From NCBI GenBank assembly GCA_963766345.1, contig CAVXZL010000008.1:1-64000 (forward strand): DNA of 64,000 nt, written 5' to 3'. This DNA comes from DASVFB01 sp963766345. Lineage in GTDB: Bacteria; Actinomycetota; Thermoleophilia; Gaiellales; Gaiellaceae. The notes beneath the pieces are model-generated. The model saw only the letters and a program-made list of their open reading frames with translations. It searched no databases and was not told the origin of the DNA. This document shows, piece after piece, positions 43,921-52,735 of the stretch (the first letter of the stretch is position 1; each line of letters begins with the position of its first letter). A program made the translations under genes and the position numbers.

Positions 43921-45001
43921 TCGCGCGCGCGACCTCGCGCCCGCTTCGGCCGACGTCGCGCAGCCCGCCGCCGAGGACGACGCGCATGCCGACGAAGTAG
44001 AGCCCCGGGAGCGGCTTGACGGGCAGGCCGTGCTCGTCGAGCACGCCGAGGTGACCGACGAGCGGCTCGAGCCCGGGACGGAAGCCGGTGGCGGCGATCA
44101 CGGCGTCGGGCTCGACCGTCGAGCCGTCCGCGAGGACGACGCCGCGGTCGGTGAAGCTTTCGACTGCGCCCACGATCTCGATCCGCCCTTTGCGCACCGC
44201 TTCGACGAAGCCGACGTCGAGGATCGGGATCTGCCGCGTCGTGCGGAACGTCGTGGCGGGACCGACCGCGGGACGCGGCAGGCCGAACTCGGCCAGGTCG
44301 GGGATGCTCAGCCGCCGCAGCGCGAGCCCGACGGCGTCACCGATGCGGGCAGGCAATCGGCCGAGCGCCAACCCGAGCACCTGTGCGGGCACCCCGGCAC
44401 GGTCGCGGCGCGCGATCTGCGGCGGCGTGCGCACGCAGAGGCGCACACGTGCAGCGCCGCCGTCCGCGAGCTGCGTCGCGATCTCGGCACCCGAGTTTCC
44501 CGAGCCGACGACGAGCACGTCACAACCGCGGTACGGCTCGGCGTTTCGGTAGTCCGCAGAGTGAATGAGCTCGCCGGCGAACGACGAACGGCCCGGCCAG
44601 TCGGGCAGCACCGGCGCGTTGCTCATGCCCGTGGCGACGACCACGGCGTCCGCCGCGAGCTCGCCGCCGGGAGTCAGAACGCACCAGCCGCCGTCCGCGC
44701 GGCCGATCCGCGCCACGGACGTTTGCGTTCGAACCTCAATCCTGCGCTCGCGCGCGTAACGCTCGAGGTACCGCACGTAGGCATCGCGCGACACCCAGCG
44801 TCCTTCCGAGCGCGGGATCGGCATGCTCGGCAAGCCGGAGAGGCTCCGGATCGTGTGGAGGTGCAAACCGTCGTAGCGACGGCGCCACGCCGCGGCTGGG
44901 CCGTCGCCGCGCTCCAGTACGACTGCTTCGATCCCCAGCCGCCCGAGCTCGGCTGCCGTCCCGAGACCGGCGGCTCCGGCCCCGACCACGATCACGTTCA
45001 C
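43868..45001 (-). CDS. Flavin-containing monooxygenase-like oxidoreductase
   Basis: A 377-residue FAD/NADPH enzyme similar to plant YUCCA and bacterial FMO-like proteins: FAD motif VVGAGAAGLGTAAELGRLG, LHTIRSLSGLPSMPIP, NADPH motif VLVVGSGNSGAEIATQLA, ATGMSNAPVLPDWPG and ATGFRPGLEPL. Such enzymes oxygenate amines, thioethers or indole-pyruvate-like substrates. GTG at 45001 overlaps the aspartic-protease stop. The tail overlaps the M24 gene. Confidence 0.88.
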   Translation of the reverse strand: MNVIVVGAGAAGLGTAAELGRLGIEAVVLERGDGPAAAWRRRYDGLHLHTIRSLSGLPSMPIPRSEGRWVSRDAYVRYLERYARERRIEVRTQTSVARIGRADGGWCVLTPGGELAADAVVVATGMSNAPVLPDWPGRSSFAGELIHSADYRNAEPYRGCDVLVVGSGNSGAEIATQLADGGAARVRLCVRTPPQIARRDRAGVPAQVLGLALGRLPARIGDAVGLALRRLSIPDLAEFGLPRPAVGPATTFRTTRQIPILDVGFVEAVRKGRIEIVGAVESFTDRGVVLADGSTVEPDAVIAATGFRPGLEPLVGHLGVLDEHGLPVKPLPGLYFVGMRVVLGGGLRDVGRSGREVARAISRSSAAGQRAALPRPA

Positions 45002-45793
45002 GCGGAGAGCGTAGAGAAGATGAGCCGCTCGTTCGGCACGTCGAACGCGACGGCGAACCTCTGCAGGAACGCGTGGCCGACGAGGCCGTCGTAGATGATC
45101 TTCTGGAACTGGACGTCCGGGTCGTGCTGCGCGAGCTCCGGCGCGTTCGGCACGTGCACGACGCCGCGCAGCGACGTGAACCAGCGCGTGTACTCGTGAC
45201 CCGTCTCGTCGCGGCCCCCGACCTTGCGCACGTCGGGGTGGTCGAGCTCGACCCCGACCTCTGCGGCGTAGGGCACGTCGAGGATCAGCTCGTTGCTGCC
45301 CATGTCCACTTCGACCGAGGCGGTTCGTCCATTCGGAAGCTCGAGCGGCATGTAGACGGCCGTGCTCGGGCCGTCGCGATCGACGCGAACCGCGACCGGC
45401 ACGCCTGCAGGAGGCTCGCCGACGATGACGTGCTGTGTCGCCGTAGTCGACGGTGACAGGCACCTGGCTGAAGAAGTCGAGCGACAGGAAGCCTTCGATC
45501 CCGTCGAAGCCGGGTACGGCCAGGTCGAACACGCCCACCGTCAATCCGCTCCGGCGGTAGCCGCCGACGTCGAGCGAGTCGAGCTTCGAGAGCGGAACGC
45601 TCACCTCCTGCCCCGACATGCGCCGGCCGGTGAACGGCCGCCCGGTCGGCTCGCAGCCGAGCGCGCGCGCGAGCGACTCGCCGAGGAGCGTCAGCCCGAT
45701 GCCGCTGTCGAACACGAAGCGCGTCTCCACGCCGCCGGCCGTCACGCGCAGCGTCACCAGGTGCTCGAAGTAGTCGAACGACGCGTGCTGCAT
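44998..45793 (-). pseudogene. Two-domain retropepsin-like aspartic protease (apparent frameshift)
   Basis: The ATG at 45793 opens LVTLRVTAGGVETRFVFDSG with active-site-type DSG, then MSGQEVSVPLSKLDSLDVGG and FLSLDFFSQVPVTVDYGDT. Near 45431-45440 the frame shifts by one base and continues as IVGEPPAGVPVAVRVD with a second motif VEVDMGSNELIL, ending at 44998 (about 264 residues if repaired). Each half resembles the retropepsin fold (PF13650-like), giving a bilobal arrangement in one chain as in pepsins. No signal peptide. The frame break may be a sequence error, since both halves are well conserved. Confidence 0.7.
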
Positions 45794-45820
45794 AAATTCT
45801 CGCTTTTGGGATACTATGCA
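45789..45820 (+). promoter_or_regulatory. argC promoter region with inverted repeat (candidate ArgR operator)
   Basis: Only 30 bases separate the divergent starts of argC and the aspartic protease gene. They contain the AT-rich inverted half-sites TGCATA (45789-45794) and TATGCA (45815-45820) and a -10-like TACTAT just before argC, leaving a very short leader. ArgR is encoded in this operon and binds AT-rich palindromes near 18 bp long. This site has wider spacing, so its identity as an ARG box is a guess. Confidence 0.35.
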
Positions 45821-45823
45821 ACC

Positions 45824-46792
45824 ATGACGACCGCGGCGATCCTCGGCTGCGCCGGTTACACGGGCCAGGAGACCCTGGACCGGCTGCTCGCGCACCCCGG
45901 GCTGGAGCCGATCGCGCTCGGCTCCGACTCGCTCGCCGGGCGGAGCGCCTCGGCGCTCGACCCGCGGCTGAACGGCGAGCTGCCGCCGTTCGTCACGAAC
46001 GCCGAGGCACTCGCGGCCGGCGCCGACGTCGTTTTCCTCTGCCTCGGCCACGAGGCCGCGGCGGCGATCGAGCCGCCGGCTGCCGAGCTCGTCGTCGACC
46101 TCTCCGGAGCGCATCGCCTCCGGGACGCGTCGCTCTACGCCGAGTGGTACGGCTTCGACCACCCGCGGCCGGGCGCGTGGAGCTACGGGCTCCCGGAGCT
46201 CTTCGAGCCCGAGCCGCCGCTCGTTGCGAACCCGGGCTGCTATGCGACGGCTGCGCTGCTCGCGCTCGCGCCGCTCGCCGACGAGATCGACACAGAGAGC
46301 GTCGTCGTCGACGCGAAGTCCGGCGTCTCGGGTGCCGGCCGCGGGCTGAAGGCGTCGTCGCATGCCGGCTTCGTGCTCGAGAACCTCACGCCGTACCGCG
46401 TCGGTGACCACCAGCACGCGCCGGAGATCGAGCAGGCGCTCGGCTTCCCGGTCTGCTTCGTGCCGCACCTGCTTCCCGTGCGGCGCGGGCTGCTCGCGAC
46501 GTGTTACGTGCAGACCGACGCGGACGCGCGCGCTCTGCTCGTGGACGCATACGCGGCTTCGCCTGCGGTGCGCGTGCTCGACGAAGGCCTCGCGCCGGAC
46601 CTCTCGCGCGTGCAGCACACCGACGCCGCAGAGATTGCCGTCTACGAAGACCGCGCCACGGGCCGCACGATCGTCGCCTGTGCGATCGACAACCTCGGCA
46701 AGGGAGCCGCGGGCAACGCCGTTCAGAACGCGAACGTCGCGCTCGGCTTCGAAGAGACCGCGGGCCTGCGGCTGACCGGAGTGCTCGTATGA
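45824..46792 (+). CDS. argC: N-acetyl-gamma-glutamyl-phosphate reductase
   Basis: Third step of arginine synthesis: NADPH reduction of N-acetylglutamyl phosphate. The 322-residue protein has ILGCAGYTGQETLDRLLAHP, the catalytic cysteine in NPGCYATAALLAL and KSGVSGAGR. First gene of argCJBDRGH; every junction in the operon overlaps by 4 bases, implying tight translational coupling. Confidence 0.96.
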   Translation: MTTAAILGCAGYTGQETLDRLLAHPGLEPIALGSDSLAGRSASALDPRLNGELPPFVTNAEALAAGADVVFLCLGHEAAAAIEPPAAELVVDLSGAHRLRDASLYAEWYGFDHPRPGAWSYGLPELFEPEPPLVANPGCYATAALLALAPLADEIDTESVVVDAKSGVSGAGRGLKASSHAGFVLENLTPYRVGDHQHAPEIEQALGFPVCFVPHLLPVRRGLLATCYVQTDADARALLVDAYAASPAVRVLDEGLAPDLSRVQHTDAAEIAVYEDRATGRTIVACAIDNLGKGAAGNAVQNANVALGFEETAGLRLTGVLV

Positions 46793-47940
46793 GCATCACC
46801 GCCGCGAAGGGCTTCAAGGCGTCGGGCGTCGCCGCGCGGATCAGCAAGCTCGGCCCCGACCTTGCGCTCGTCGTTAGCGAGGACGAGTGCAAGGGCGCGG
46901 GCATGTTCACGACGAACCGCGTCCAGGCCGCGCCCGTCGTCGTCAGCAAGGAGCATCTCGAGCGCGCCCAGCCGCGCGCGGTCGTCATCAACTCGGGGAA
47001 TGCAAACGCTGCGACGGGCGAGCAGGGTCTCGCGGACGCGCACACGACTGCGGAGACGACAGCGCACCTCCTCGGACTGCGGGCCGAGGAGGTGCTGGTC
47101 CTTTCGACCGGCGTGATCGGCGTGCCGCTGCCGGTCGAGCGCGTGCTCGCCGGCCTCGAGCAGGCGGTCCCCGCGCTGTCGCCCGAAGGCGGCGCCGACG
47201 CGGCGCACGCGATCCTCACCACCGACACGTGCACGAAGGAAGCGGCGGTCCACGCGGAGGGATTCAGCGTCGGCGGCATGGCCAAGGGGTCGGGGATGAT
47301 CCATCCGAACCTCGCGACGATGCTCGCCGTCGTTACCACCGATTACCCGCTGAAGCCGGGCGAGCCGCTCGACTTCCTGCGGCCCGCCGTCGAGGAGAGC
47401 TTCAACTCGATCTCCGTCGACGGCGAGTGCTCGACGAACGACGCCGTCGTCCTGCTCTCGAGCGCGAAGGGCAGCCGCGGCGACGACGGCGCGTTCGCCG
47501 AGGCACTGCGCCAGGTGTGCGCCGATCTCGCCCGGCAGATCGTCGCCGACGGAGAGGGCGCGACGCTCGTCGCCGAGATCAACGTCAGCGGCGCCGCGTC
47601 CGACGGCGAGGCGAAGGCCGTCGCGCGGCGGGTCGCGACGTCGCCGCTCGTCAAGACGGCGCTCTTCGGCAAGGACGCCAACTGGGGACGCGTGCTCGCC
47701 GCCGCGGGCTCGGCGCCGCACAACGGCGGCTACGCGCATCTCGACCCGAGCCTCGTCACGCTGCTCTACAACGGCACGAAGGTGCTCGACCGCGGCGCGC
47801 CGCTCGGCGTCGAGCCGGACGTCGACGGCGCCGCGTGCGCGATCGATCTCGACCTCGGCCTCGGCGACGGCCGCGCGCAGTACCTCACCACCGACCTGTC
47901 CTACGACTACGTCCGCATCAACGCGGAGTACCGCTCATGA
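46789..47940 (+). CDS. argJ: Glutamate N-acetyltransferase/amino-acid acetyltransferase
   Basis: ArgJ transfers acetyl from N-acetylornithine to glutamate, closing the acetyl cycle, and in bifunctional forms also uses acetyl-CoA. The 383-residue precursor carries the self-cleavage site KGSGMIHPNLATMLAVVTTD, where the threonine of ATML becomes the nucleophile of the beta chain. TNRVQAAPV and NSGNANAATG are also typical. Confidence 0.96.
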   Translation: MSITAAKGFKASGVAARISKLGPDLALVVSEDECKGAGMFTTNRVQAAPVVVSKEHLERAQPRAVVINSGNANAATGEQGLADAHTTAETTAHLLGLRAEEVLVLSTGVIGVPLPVERVLAGLEQAVPALSPEGGADAAHAILTTDTCTKEAAVHAEGFSVGGMAKGSGMIHPNLATMLAVVTTDYPLKPGEPLDFLRPAVEESFNSISVDGECSTNDAVVLLSSAKGSRGDDGAFAEALRQVCADLARQIVADGEGATLVAEINVSGAASDGEAKAVARRVATSPLVKTALFGKDANWGRVLAAAGSAPHNGGYAHLDPSLVTLLYNGTKVLDRGAPLGVEPDVDGAACAIDLDLGLGDGRAQYLTTDLSYDYVRINAEYRS

Positions 47941-48608
47941 CGCGCCCCATCGTCGTCAAGTGCGGCGGCGCGGTTGCGGAGAGCGCCGCAGATCTCATCC
48001 TCGACCTCGCCGAGGTCGAGCCCGTCGTCGTCGTGCACGGCGCCGGCCCGCAGATCAGCGCGGAGATGGAGCGCCGCGGGCTCGAGGTGCAGTTCGTCGG
48101 GGGCCGGCGCGTCACGTGCAAAGCGGCACTCGACGTCGTGCGCAAGTCGATGCTCGAGGTCAACGCCGCTCTGTGCGCCGCGATCGGCGACCTCGCGCTG
48201 CCCCTCTGCGGCGACGACATCGGCCTGCGTGCGCAGCAGGTCCCGACGCTCGGGATGGTCGGCGACCCGTTGCCGTGCGCGCCCGAGGCCGTCGTCGCCG
48301 CGCTCGACGAGGGATTGATCCCCGTCGTCGCGCCGCTCGCCGAAGGGCCGCTGAACGTGAACGCGGACGAGATGGCCGCAGCGCTCGCCGTCGGGCTCGA
48401 TGCCGAGCGGATCCTCTTCGTCTCCGACGTTCCCGGCCTGCTCGACGGCGGCGTCGTCGTCCCGGTGATCGACGCCGACGAGGCCGGCAAGCTGCTCGAC
48501 GCCGGCGCGTTCCAGGGCGGCATCATCCCGAAGCTCCGCGCCGCGATCACGGCTGCGCAGCTCGGCGTCCGCGCGGAGATCGGTCGGACGCAGGTGGTGG
48601 CGGCGTGA
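47937..48608 (+). CDS. argB: Acetylglutamate kinase, short form
   Basis: Phosphorylates N-acetylglutamate. Amino-acid-kinase motifs VVKCGGAV, VVVHGAGPQIS, FVGGRRVT and NVNADEMAAALA are present. At 223 residues it is clearly shorter than usual (about 255-300). It lacks the N-terminal helix that mediates arginine feedback inhibition in hexameric enzymes and is also compact between the first two motifs, so inhibition by arginine may be absent (inference). Confidence 0.93.
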   Translation: MTRPIVVKCGGAVAESAADLILDLAEVEPVVVVHGAGPQISAEMERRGLEVQFVGGRRVTCKAALDVVRKSMLEVNAALCAAIGDLALPLCGDDIGLRAQQVPTLGMVGDPLPCAPEAVVAALDEGLIPVVAPLAEGPLNVNADEMAAALAVGLDAERILFVSDVPGLLDGGVVVPVIDADEAGKLLDAGAFQGGIIPKLRAAITAAQLGVRAEIGRTQVVAA

Positions 48609-49747
48609 GCGCGCCGGCGACGACGCATGCGCCGCTGCTCGAGACGTACGCGCGCACCGACGTGACCTTTGTCCGGGGAGAGGGGACGTGGCTCGAGGAC
48701 GCGGACGGCCGGCGGTACCTCGATCTTGTCGGCGGCATCGCCGTCGTCGGCCTAGGCCACGGGCACCCGGCGCCGGTCGCCGCCGCGCACGAGCAGCTCG
48801 ACCGGCTCTGGCACGTGTCGAACCTCTACTGGACGGAGCCGATGCAGCGGCTCGCCGCGCTCCTGTCGGAGCGCTTCGGCGGCGCGCACGCGTTCTTCTG
48901 CAACTCGGGCGCGGAGAGCGTCGAGGCGGCGATCAAGTTCGCGCGCAAGGCGACGGGCAAGTCAGGCATCGTCGCGTTCGAGAACTCATTCCACGGTCGC
49001 ACGCTCGGAGCGCTGTCGGTGACGGGACAGCCGGCGAAGCGCGCCGCGTTCGAGCCGCTCGTCCCGGGCGTGACGTTCGCGACGCTGAACGATTCCGCGT
49101 CCCTCGCAGCGGTGATCTCCGACGACACCGCCTGCGTCGTCGTCGAGCCCATTCAGGGCGAGGGCGGCATCCACCCGGCGCGCGCGGAGTTTCTCTCGCG
49201 TGCGCGCGACCTCTGCGACGAGCGCGGTGCGCTGCTCGTGTTCGACGAGGTGCAGACGGGCGTGGGGCGGACCGGCAGCTTCTTCGCGTGGGAGCAGCTC
49301 GGCACGAAGCCCGACGTCGTGACGCTTGCGAAGGGGCTCGCGAACGGCCTGCCGATCGGCGTGTTGCTCGTCGCGGACGAGCTCGACGGCGGCTTCGAGC
49401 CCGGCGACCACGCCAGCACGTTCGGCGGTAACCCGGTTGCGAGCGCGGCCGCGTGTGCCGTCGTCGAGACGATCGACGACGAGCTCCTCGCCTCCGTACG
49501 GGCGAAGAGCGCGACCTTGCAACGCGAGCTCGAGCGCCTGCCGGCGACGGTCGAGGTGCGCGGCGCCGGCTTCCTGCTCGGCCTCGAGATCGACCGCGTC
49601 GCGAGCGACGCGATCGCCGAGTGCCTCGAGCGCGGAGTCCTCGTCTGCCCGGCGGGCGAGCGCGTCCTGCGCCTCACGCCGCCGCTGACGATCACCGACG
49701 ACGAGCTCTCGCACGCAGTCGACGTTCTCAAGGAGGTGCTGTCGTGA
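48605..49747 (+). CDS. argD: Acetylornithine aminotransferase
   Basis: PLP-dependent class III aminotransferase, 380 residues: NSGAESVEAAIKFARK, FHGRTLGALSVTG, VFDEVQTGVGRTG, and the PLP lysine in TLAKGLANGLPIG. Converts N-acetylglutamate semialdehyde to N-acetylornithine. GTG at 48605 overlaps the argB stop. Confidence 0.96.
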   Translation: MSAPATTHAPLLETYARTDVTFVRGEGTWLEDADGRRYLDLVGGIAVVGLGHGHPAPVAAAHEQLDRLWHVSNLYWTEPMQRLAALLSERFGGAHAFFCNSGAESVEAAIKFARKATGKSGIVAFENSFHGRTLGALSVTGQPAKRAAFEPLVPGVTFATLNDSASLAAVISDDTACVVVEPIQGEGGIHPARAEFLSRARDLCDERGALLVFDEVQTGVGRTGSFFAWEQLGTKPDVVTLAKGLANGLPIGVLLVADELDGGFEPGDHASTFGGNPVASAAACAVVETIDDELLASVRAKSATLQRELERLPATVEVRGAGFLLGLEIDRVASDAIAECLERGVLVCPAGERVLRLTPPLTITDDELSHAVDVLKEVLS

Positions 49748-50208
49748 CCACGAAGTTCGACCGCCAGGGCGCGATCCTCCGCCTCGTCCAGGAGCAGCGC
49801 CTGTCGACGCAGGAGGAGGTCGCCGAGGCGTTGCGCGCGCGCGGCCTCGACGCCGTGCAGGCGACGATCTCGCGCGACATCGCCCAGCTCGGCCTCGTCA
49901 AGGTGCGCGCGGAGGACGGTCGGCTCGTCTACGCGCTGCCCGGCGGCGCCGACCTCGACCGGCTCAGCGAGCTGACGTCTGCGCTTCGCCGCTGGGCGAT
50001 CTCGCTCGACGCGTCCGGGAACCTGCTCGTCATCCAGACGCCGCCCGGCCATGCCAACGCGCTCGCGCAGGCGATCGACGCCGCGCGGCTGCCGGAGGTG
50101 CTCGGAACCGTCGCGGGCGACAACACGATCATGGTCATCGCCCGCGAGGGCATCACGGGCGGTGCGATCGAACAGCAACTGCGCCATCACCTGGAGGGAG
50201 ACACGTGA
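49744..50208 (+). CDS. argR: Arginine repressor
   Basis: A 154-residue ArgR: an N-terminal winged helix-turn-helix (LSTQEEVAEALRARGLDAVQ, ATISRDIAQLGLVKV) and a C-terminal arginine-binding hexamerisation domain (GTVAGDNTIMVIAR). It probably represses this operon when arginine is abundant. argF, which commonly lies between argD and argR in Actinobacteria, is absent here. Confidence 0.96.
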   Translation: MTTKFDRQGAILRLVQEQRLSTQEEVAEALRARGLDAVQATISRDIAQLGLVKVRAEDGRLVYALPGGADLDRLSELTSALRRWAISLDASGNLLVIQTPPGHANALAQAIDAARLPEVLGTVAGDNTIMVIAREGITGGAIEQQLRHHLEGDT

Positions 50209-51410
50209 GCAAGACGGCAGTGCTCGCCTACTCGGGCGGGCTCGACACGAGCTGCGCAATCGCGTGGCTGAAGGAGGACTACGGCTTCGACGAAGTGGTC
50301 GCCGTGCTCGTCGACGTCGGCCAGCAGACGGACTTCGAGCCTGCGTTCGAGCGCGGCTACGCGGCCGGCGCAAGCGAGGTCGTGCTCGTCGACCGCAAGG
50401 ACGACTTCGCCGATGAGCAAGTCGCGAAGGCGATCCAGGCGAACGCGCTGTACGAAGGCAAGTACCCGCTCATCTCGGCGCTCTCGCGGCCGGTGATCGC
50501 CGACGCGGTGGCGGGTGTCGCGCTCGACGTCGGAGCGGAGGCGACCGTCCACGGCTGCACCGGCAAGGGCAACGACCAGCTTCGTTTCGAGCTCGCGTTC
50601 AAGGCGCGGTTCCCGGGCGTGCGCGTGATCGCTCCGCTGCGCGACCGCATCTGGTCGCGCGACGAGGAGATCGCGTATGCCGAGGCGCGCGGCATCCCGG
50701 TCGAGGCGAAGCAGGAGTCGCCGTACTCGATCGACGACAACCTCTTCGGCCGGGCGATCGAGGCGGGGATGCTCGAGGACCCGTGGGTCGCGCCGCCGGA
50801 GGACGCGTTCGCTCTCACGTCGTCGGCTGCGCACGCGCCGGCGCCGCAGGAGGTCGTGATCGGGTTCGAGGCGGGCGTGCCGGTTTCGCTCGACGGGGAG
50901 GAGCTGTCGCTCGCCGGGCTGATCGCGGCGCTCAACGCGGAAGCGGGCGCGTACGGCATCGGGCGGATCGACATGGTCGAGAACCGCGCGATCGGCATCA
51001 AGAGCCGCGAGCTGTACGAGGCCCCGGCCGCGATGACGCTCATCCCTGCGCACCAGGCGCTCGAGGATCTCGTCCTGACGAAGGCCGAGGCGATCGCGAA
51101 GCGCGAGGTCGAGGCGATCTGGGCGAAGACGGTCTACGACGGGCTGTGGTTCTCGCCGGTGCGCGAGGCGCTCGACGCGTTCGTCGCGAAGACGCAGGAG
51201 CTCGTGACCGGTGACGTGCGCGTGCGGTTGCAGGCCGGTGCGCCCGTCATCGTCGGTCGCCGCTCCGAGCACGCGCTCTACGCACACGCGCTCGCGTCGT
51301 ACGGCGTCGAGGATGCGTTCCCGCACGACGCGTCGGAGGGCTTCATCCGGCTCGCGGCGATGGAGGTCGAGCTGGCGGCTGCGCGTGAGAGGAAGCTGAC
51401 GCACGCATGA
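50205..51410 (+). CDS. argG: Argininosuccinate synthase
   Basis: ATP-dependent condensation of citrulline and aspartate. The 401-residue enzyme has the ATP-binding P-loop-like AYSGGLDTSCAIAWL, GCTGKGNDQLRFEL and KQESPYSIDDNLFGR. Type 1 length. GTG at 50205 overlaps the argR stop. Confidence 0.97.
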   Translation: MSKTAVLAYSGGLDTSCAIAWLKEDYGFDEVVAVLVDVGQQTDFEPAFERGYAAGASEVVLVDRKDDFADEQVAKAIQANALYEGKYPLISALSRPVIADAVAGVALDVGAEATVHGCTGKGNDQLRFELAFKARFPGVRVIAPLRDRIWSRDEEIAYAEARGIPVEAKQESPYSIDDNLFGRAIEAGMLEDPWVAPPEDAFALTSSAAHAPAPQEVVIGFEAGVPVSLDGEELSLAGLIAALNAEAGAYGIGRIDMVENRAIGIKSRELYEAPAAMTLIPAHQALEDLVLTKAEAIAKREVEAIWAKTVYDGLWFSPVREALDAFVAKTQELVTGDVRVRLQAGAPVIVGRRSEHALYAHALASYGVEDAFPHDASEGFIRLAAMEVELAAARERKLTHA

Positions 51411-52624
51411 CGCTGTGGGCGGGCCGGGTCGGGGGCGAGCTCGCGCCGGAGGTCTGGGACTTCCTCCGGGGCGACGACGCCGAGCTGCTGCCGTACGACG
51501 CGGCGGCGACGCTCGAGCACGCGAAGCGTCTGCACGCGGCCGGGATCCTCGACGACGAGGAGCTCGCTGACGTGGAGACGAAGCTCGAGACGCTCGAGCC
51601 GCCCGGCCCGGAGGACGAGGACGTGCATTCCGCGATCGAGCGGCAGCTCGGCGACGTCGGCCGCAAGATCCACGCCGGCCGCTCGCGCAACGACCAGGTC
51701 GCTGCGGCGATGCGTCTCTACGTGCGGGCGGCGTGCGCGGAGGCCGACGAGGCGATTCGCGGCTTTTGCGGGGCGATCCTCGACCGCGCCGAGGCGGAGG
51801 CCGACACGCCGCTGGCCGGCTACACGCATCTCCAGCGCGCGATTCCGGTCACGGTCGGGCACCACCTGCTCGCGTGGATCGAGATGCTCGAACGCGACCT
51901 CGCGCGCTTCGCGGCAGCGGACGCAGCCGCAACGCCGTCGCCGCTCGGCTCGGGCGCGCTCGCCGGGTCGACGCTTCCCTTGCCTTCGCCGTCCGGCGTG
52001 CAGACACGTAACTCACTCGACGCGGTCGCAGACCGCGACTTCGCGCTCGATTACCTCTATGCCTGCTCCGTGCTCTTCACGCACCTGTCGCGCATCGGCG
52101 AGGAGCTCGTCCTCTGGGCGACGAGCGAGTTCGGCTTCGTGAAGCTGCCGGAGTCCGCCGCGACGGGGTCGTCGATGATGCCGCACAAGCTGAACCCGGA
52201 CGTCGCCGAGCTCGTCCGCGGCAAGGCCGGAACGATGATCGGGCGGCTCACGGGTCTGCTCGCCGTCGTGAAGGGCCTGCCGCTCGCATACGACCGCGAC
52301 CTGCAGGAGGACAAGCCGCCGGTGTTTGCGGCGCGGAAAGACGTGAAGCTCGCCCTCGGCGCGCTGGCAGTGCTCGTGGACGGCCTCGAGCTAGACCGCG
52401 ATCGCCTCGCCGCGGCCTGCGCCGATCCGCTGCTGCGCGCGACCGACGCTGCCGAGCAGCTCGTCGCCGAAGGCGTGCCGTTTCGCGATGCGCACGAGCA
52501 CGTCGCCGCACAGGTTCGCGCCGGGAGCTTCGACCCGTCCGCGGAGTCGCAGCCGCGCGTCGCGCCGGGTCCCGCTGGGGTAAGCGACGCGGTCGTAGCA
52601 GCGCGTACGCGTCTGCTGATGTAG
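51407..52624 (+). CDS. argH: Argininosuccinate lyase
   Basis: Final step: cleaves argininosuccinate to arginine and fumarate. The 405-residue protein is slightly short for the family (about 450-470). Motifs: LWAGRV, HAGRSRNDQVA, TPLAGYTHLQRA and the superfamily signature GSSMMPHKLNPD. Last gene of the operon; a small inverted repeat lies near 52677. Confidence 0.96.
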   Translation: MTLWAGRVGGELAPEVWDFLRGDDAELLPYDAAATLEHAKRLHAAGILDDEELADVETKLETLEPPGPEDEDVHSAIERQLGDVGRKIHAGRSRNDQVAAAMRLYVRAACAEADEAIRGFCGAILDRAEAEADTPLAGYTHLQRAIPVTVGHHLLAWIEMLERDLARFAAADAAATPSPLGSGALAGSTLPLPSPSGVQTRNSLDAVADRDFALDYLYACSVLFTHLSRIGEELVLWATSEFGFVKLPESAATGSSMMPHKLNPDVAELVRGKAGTMIGRLTGLLAVVKGLPLAYDRDLQEDKPPVFAARKDVKLALGALAVLVDGLELDRDRLAAACADPLLRATDAAEQLVAEGVPFRDAHEHVAAQVRAGSFDPSAESQPRVAPGPAGVSDAVVAARTRLLM

Positions 52625-52735
52625 AGACTTTCGCCCGCGAGGCGAGTTCCGTCGCAGTCTCGTCACATGCCCGTCACGGTGGCAGCCACCGGCCGTGTCC
52701 CGCGGGCACGTCGCCGATACGGGCGGCGCAGAGCG

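Noticed and set aside
52677..52691. CGGTGGC-A-GCCACCG palindrome as the argH terminator
   Set aside because: The arms are only 7 bp with a 1-base centre, so the real hairpin is weak and no T-run follows. Not listed as a terminator.
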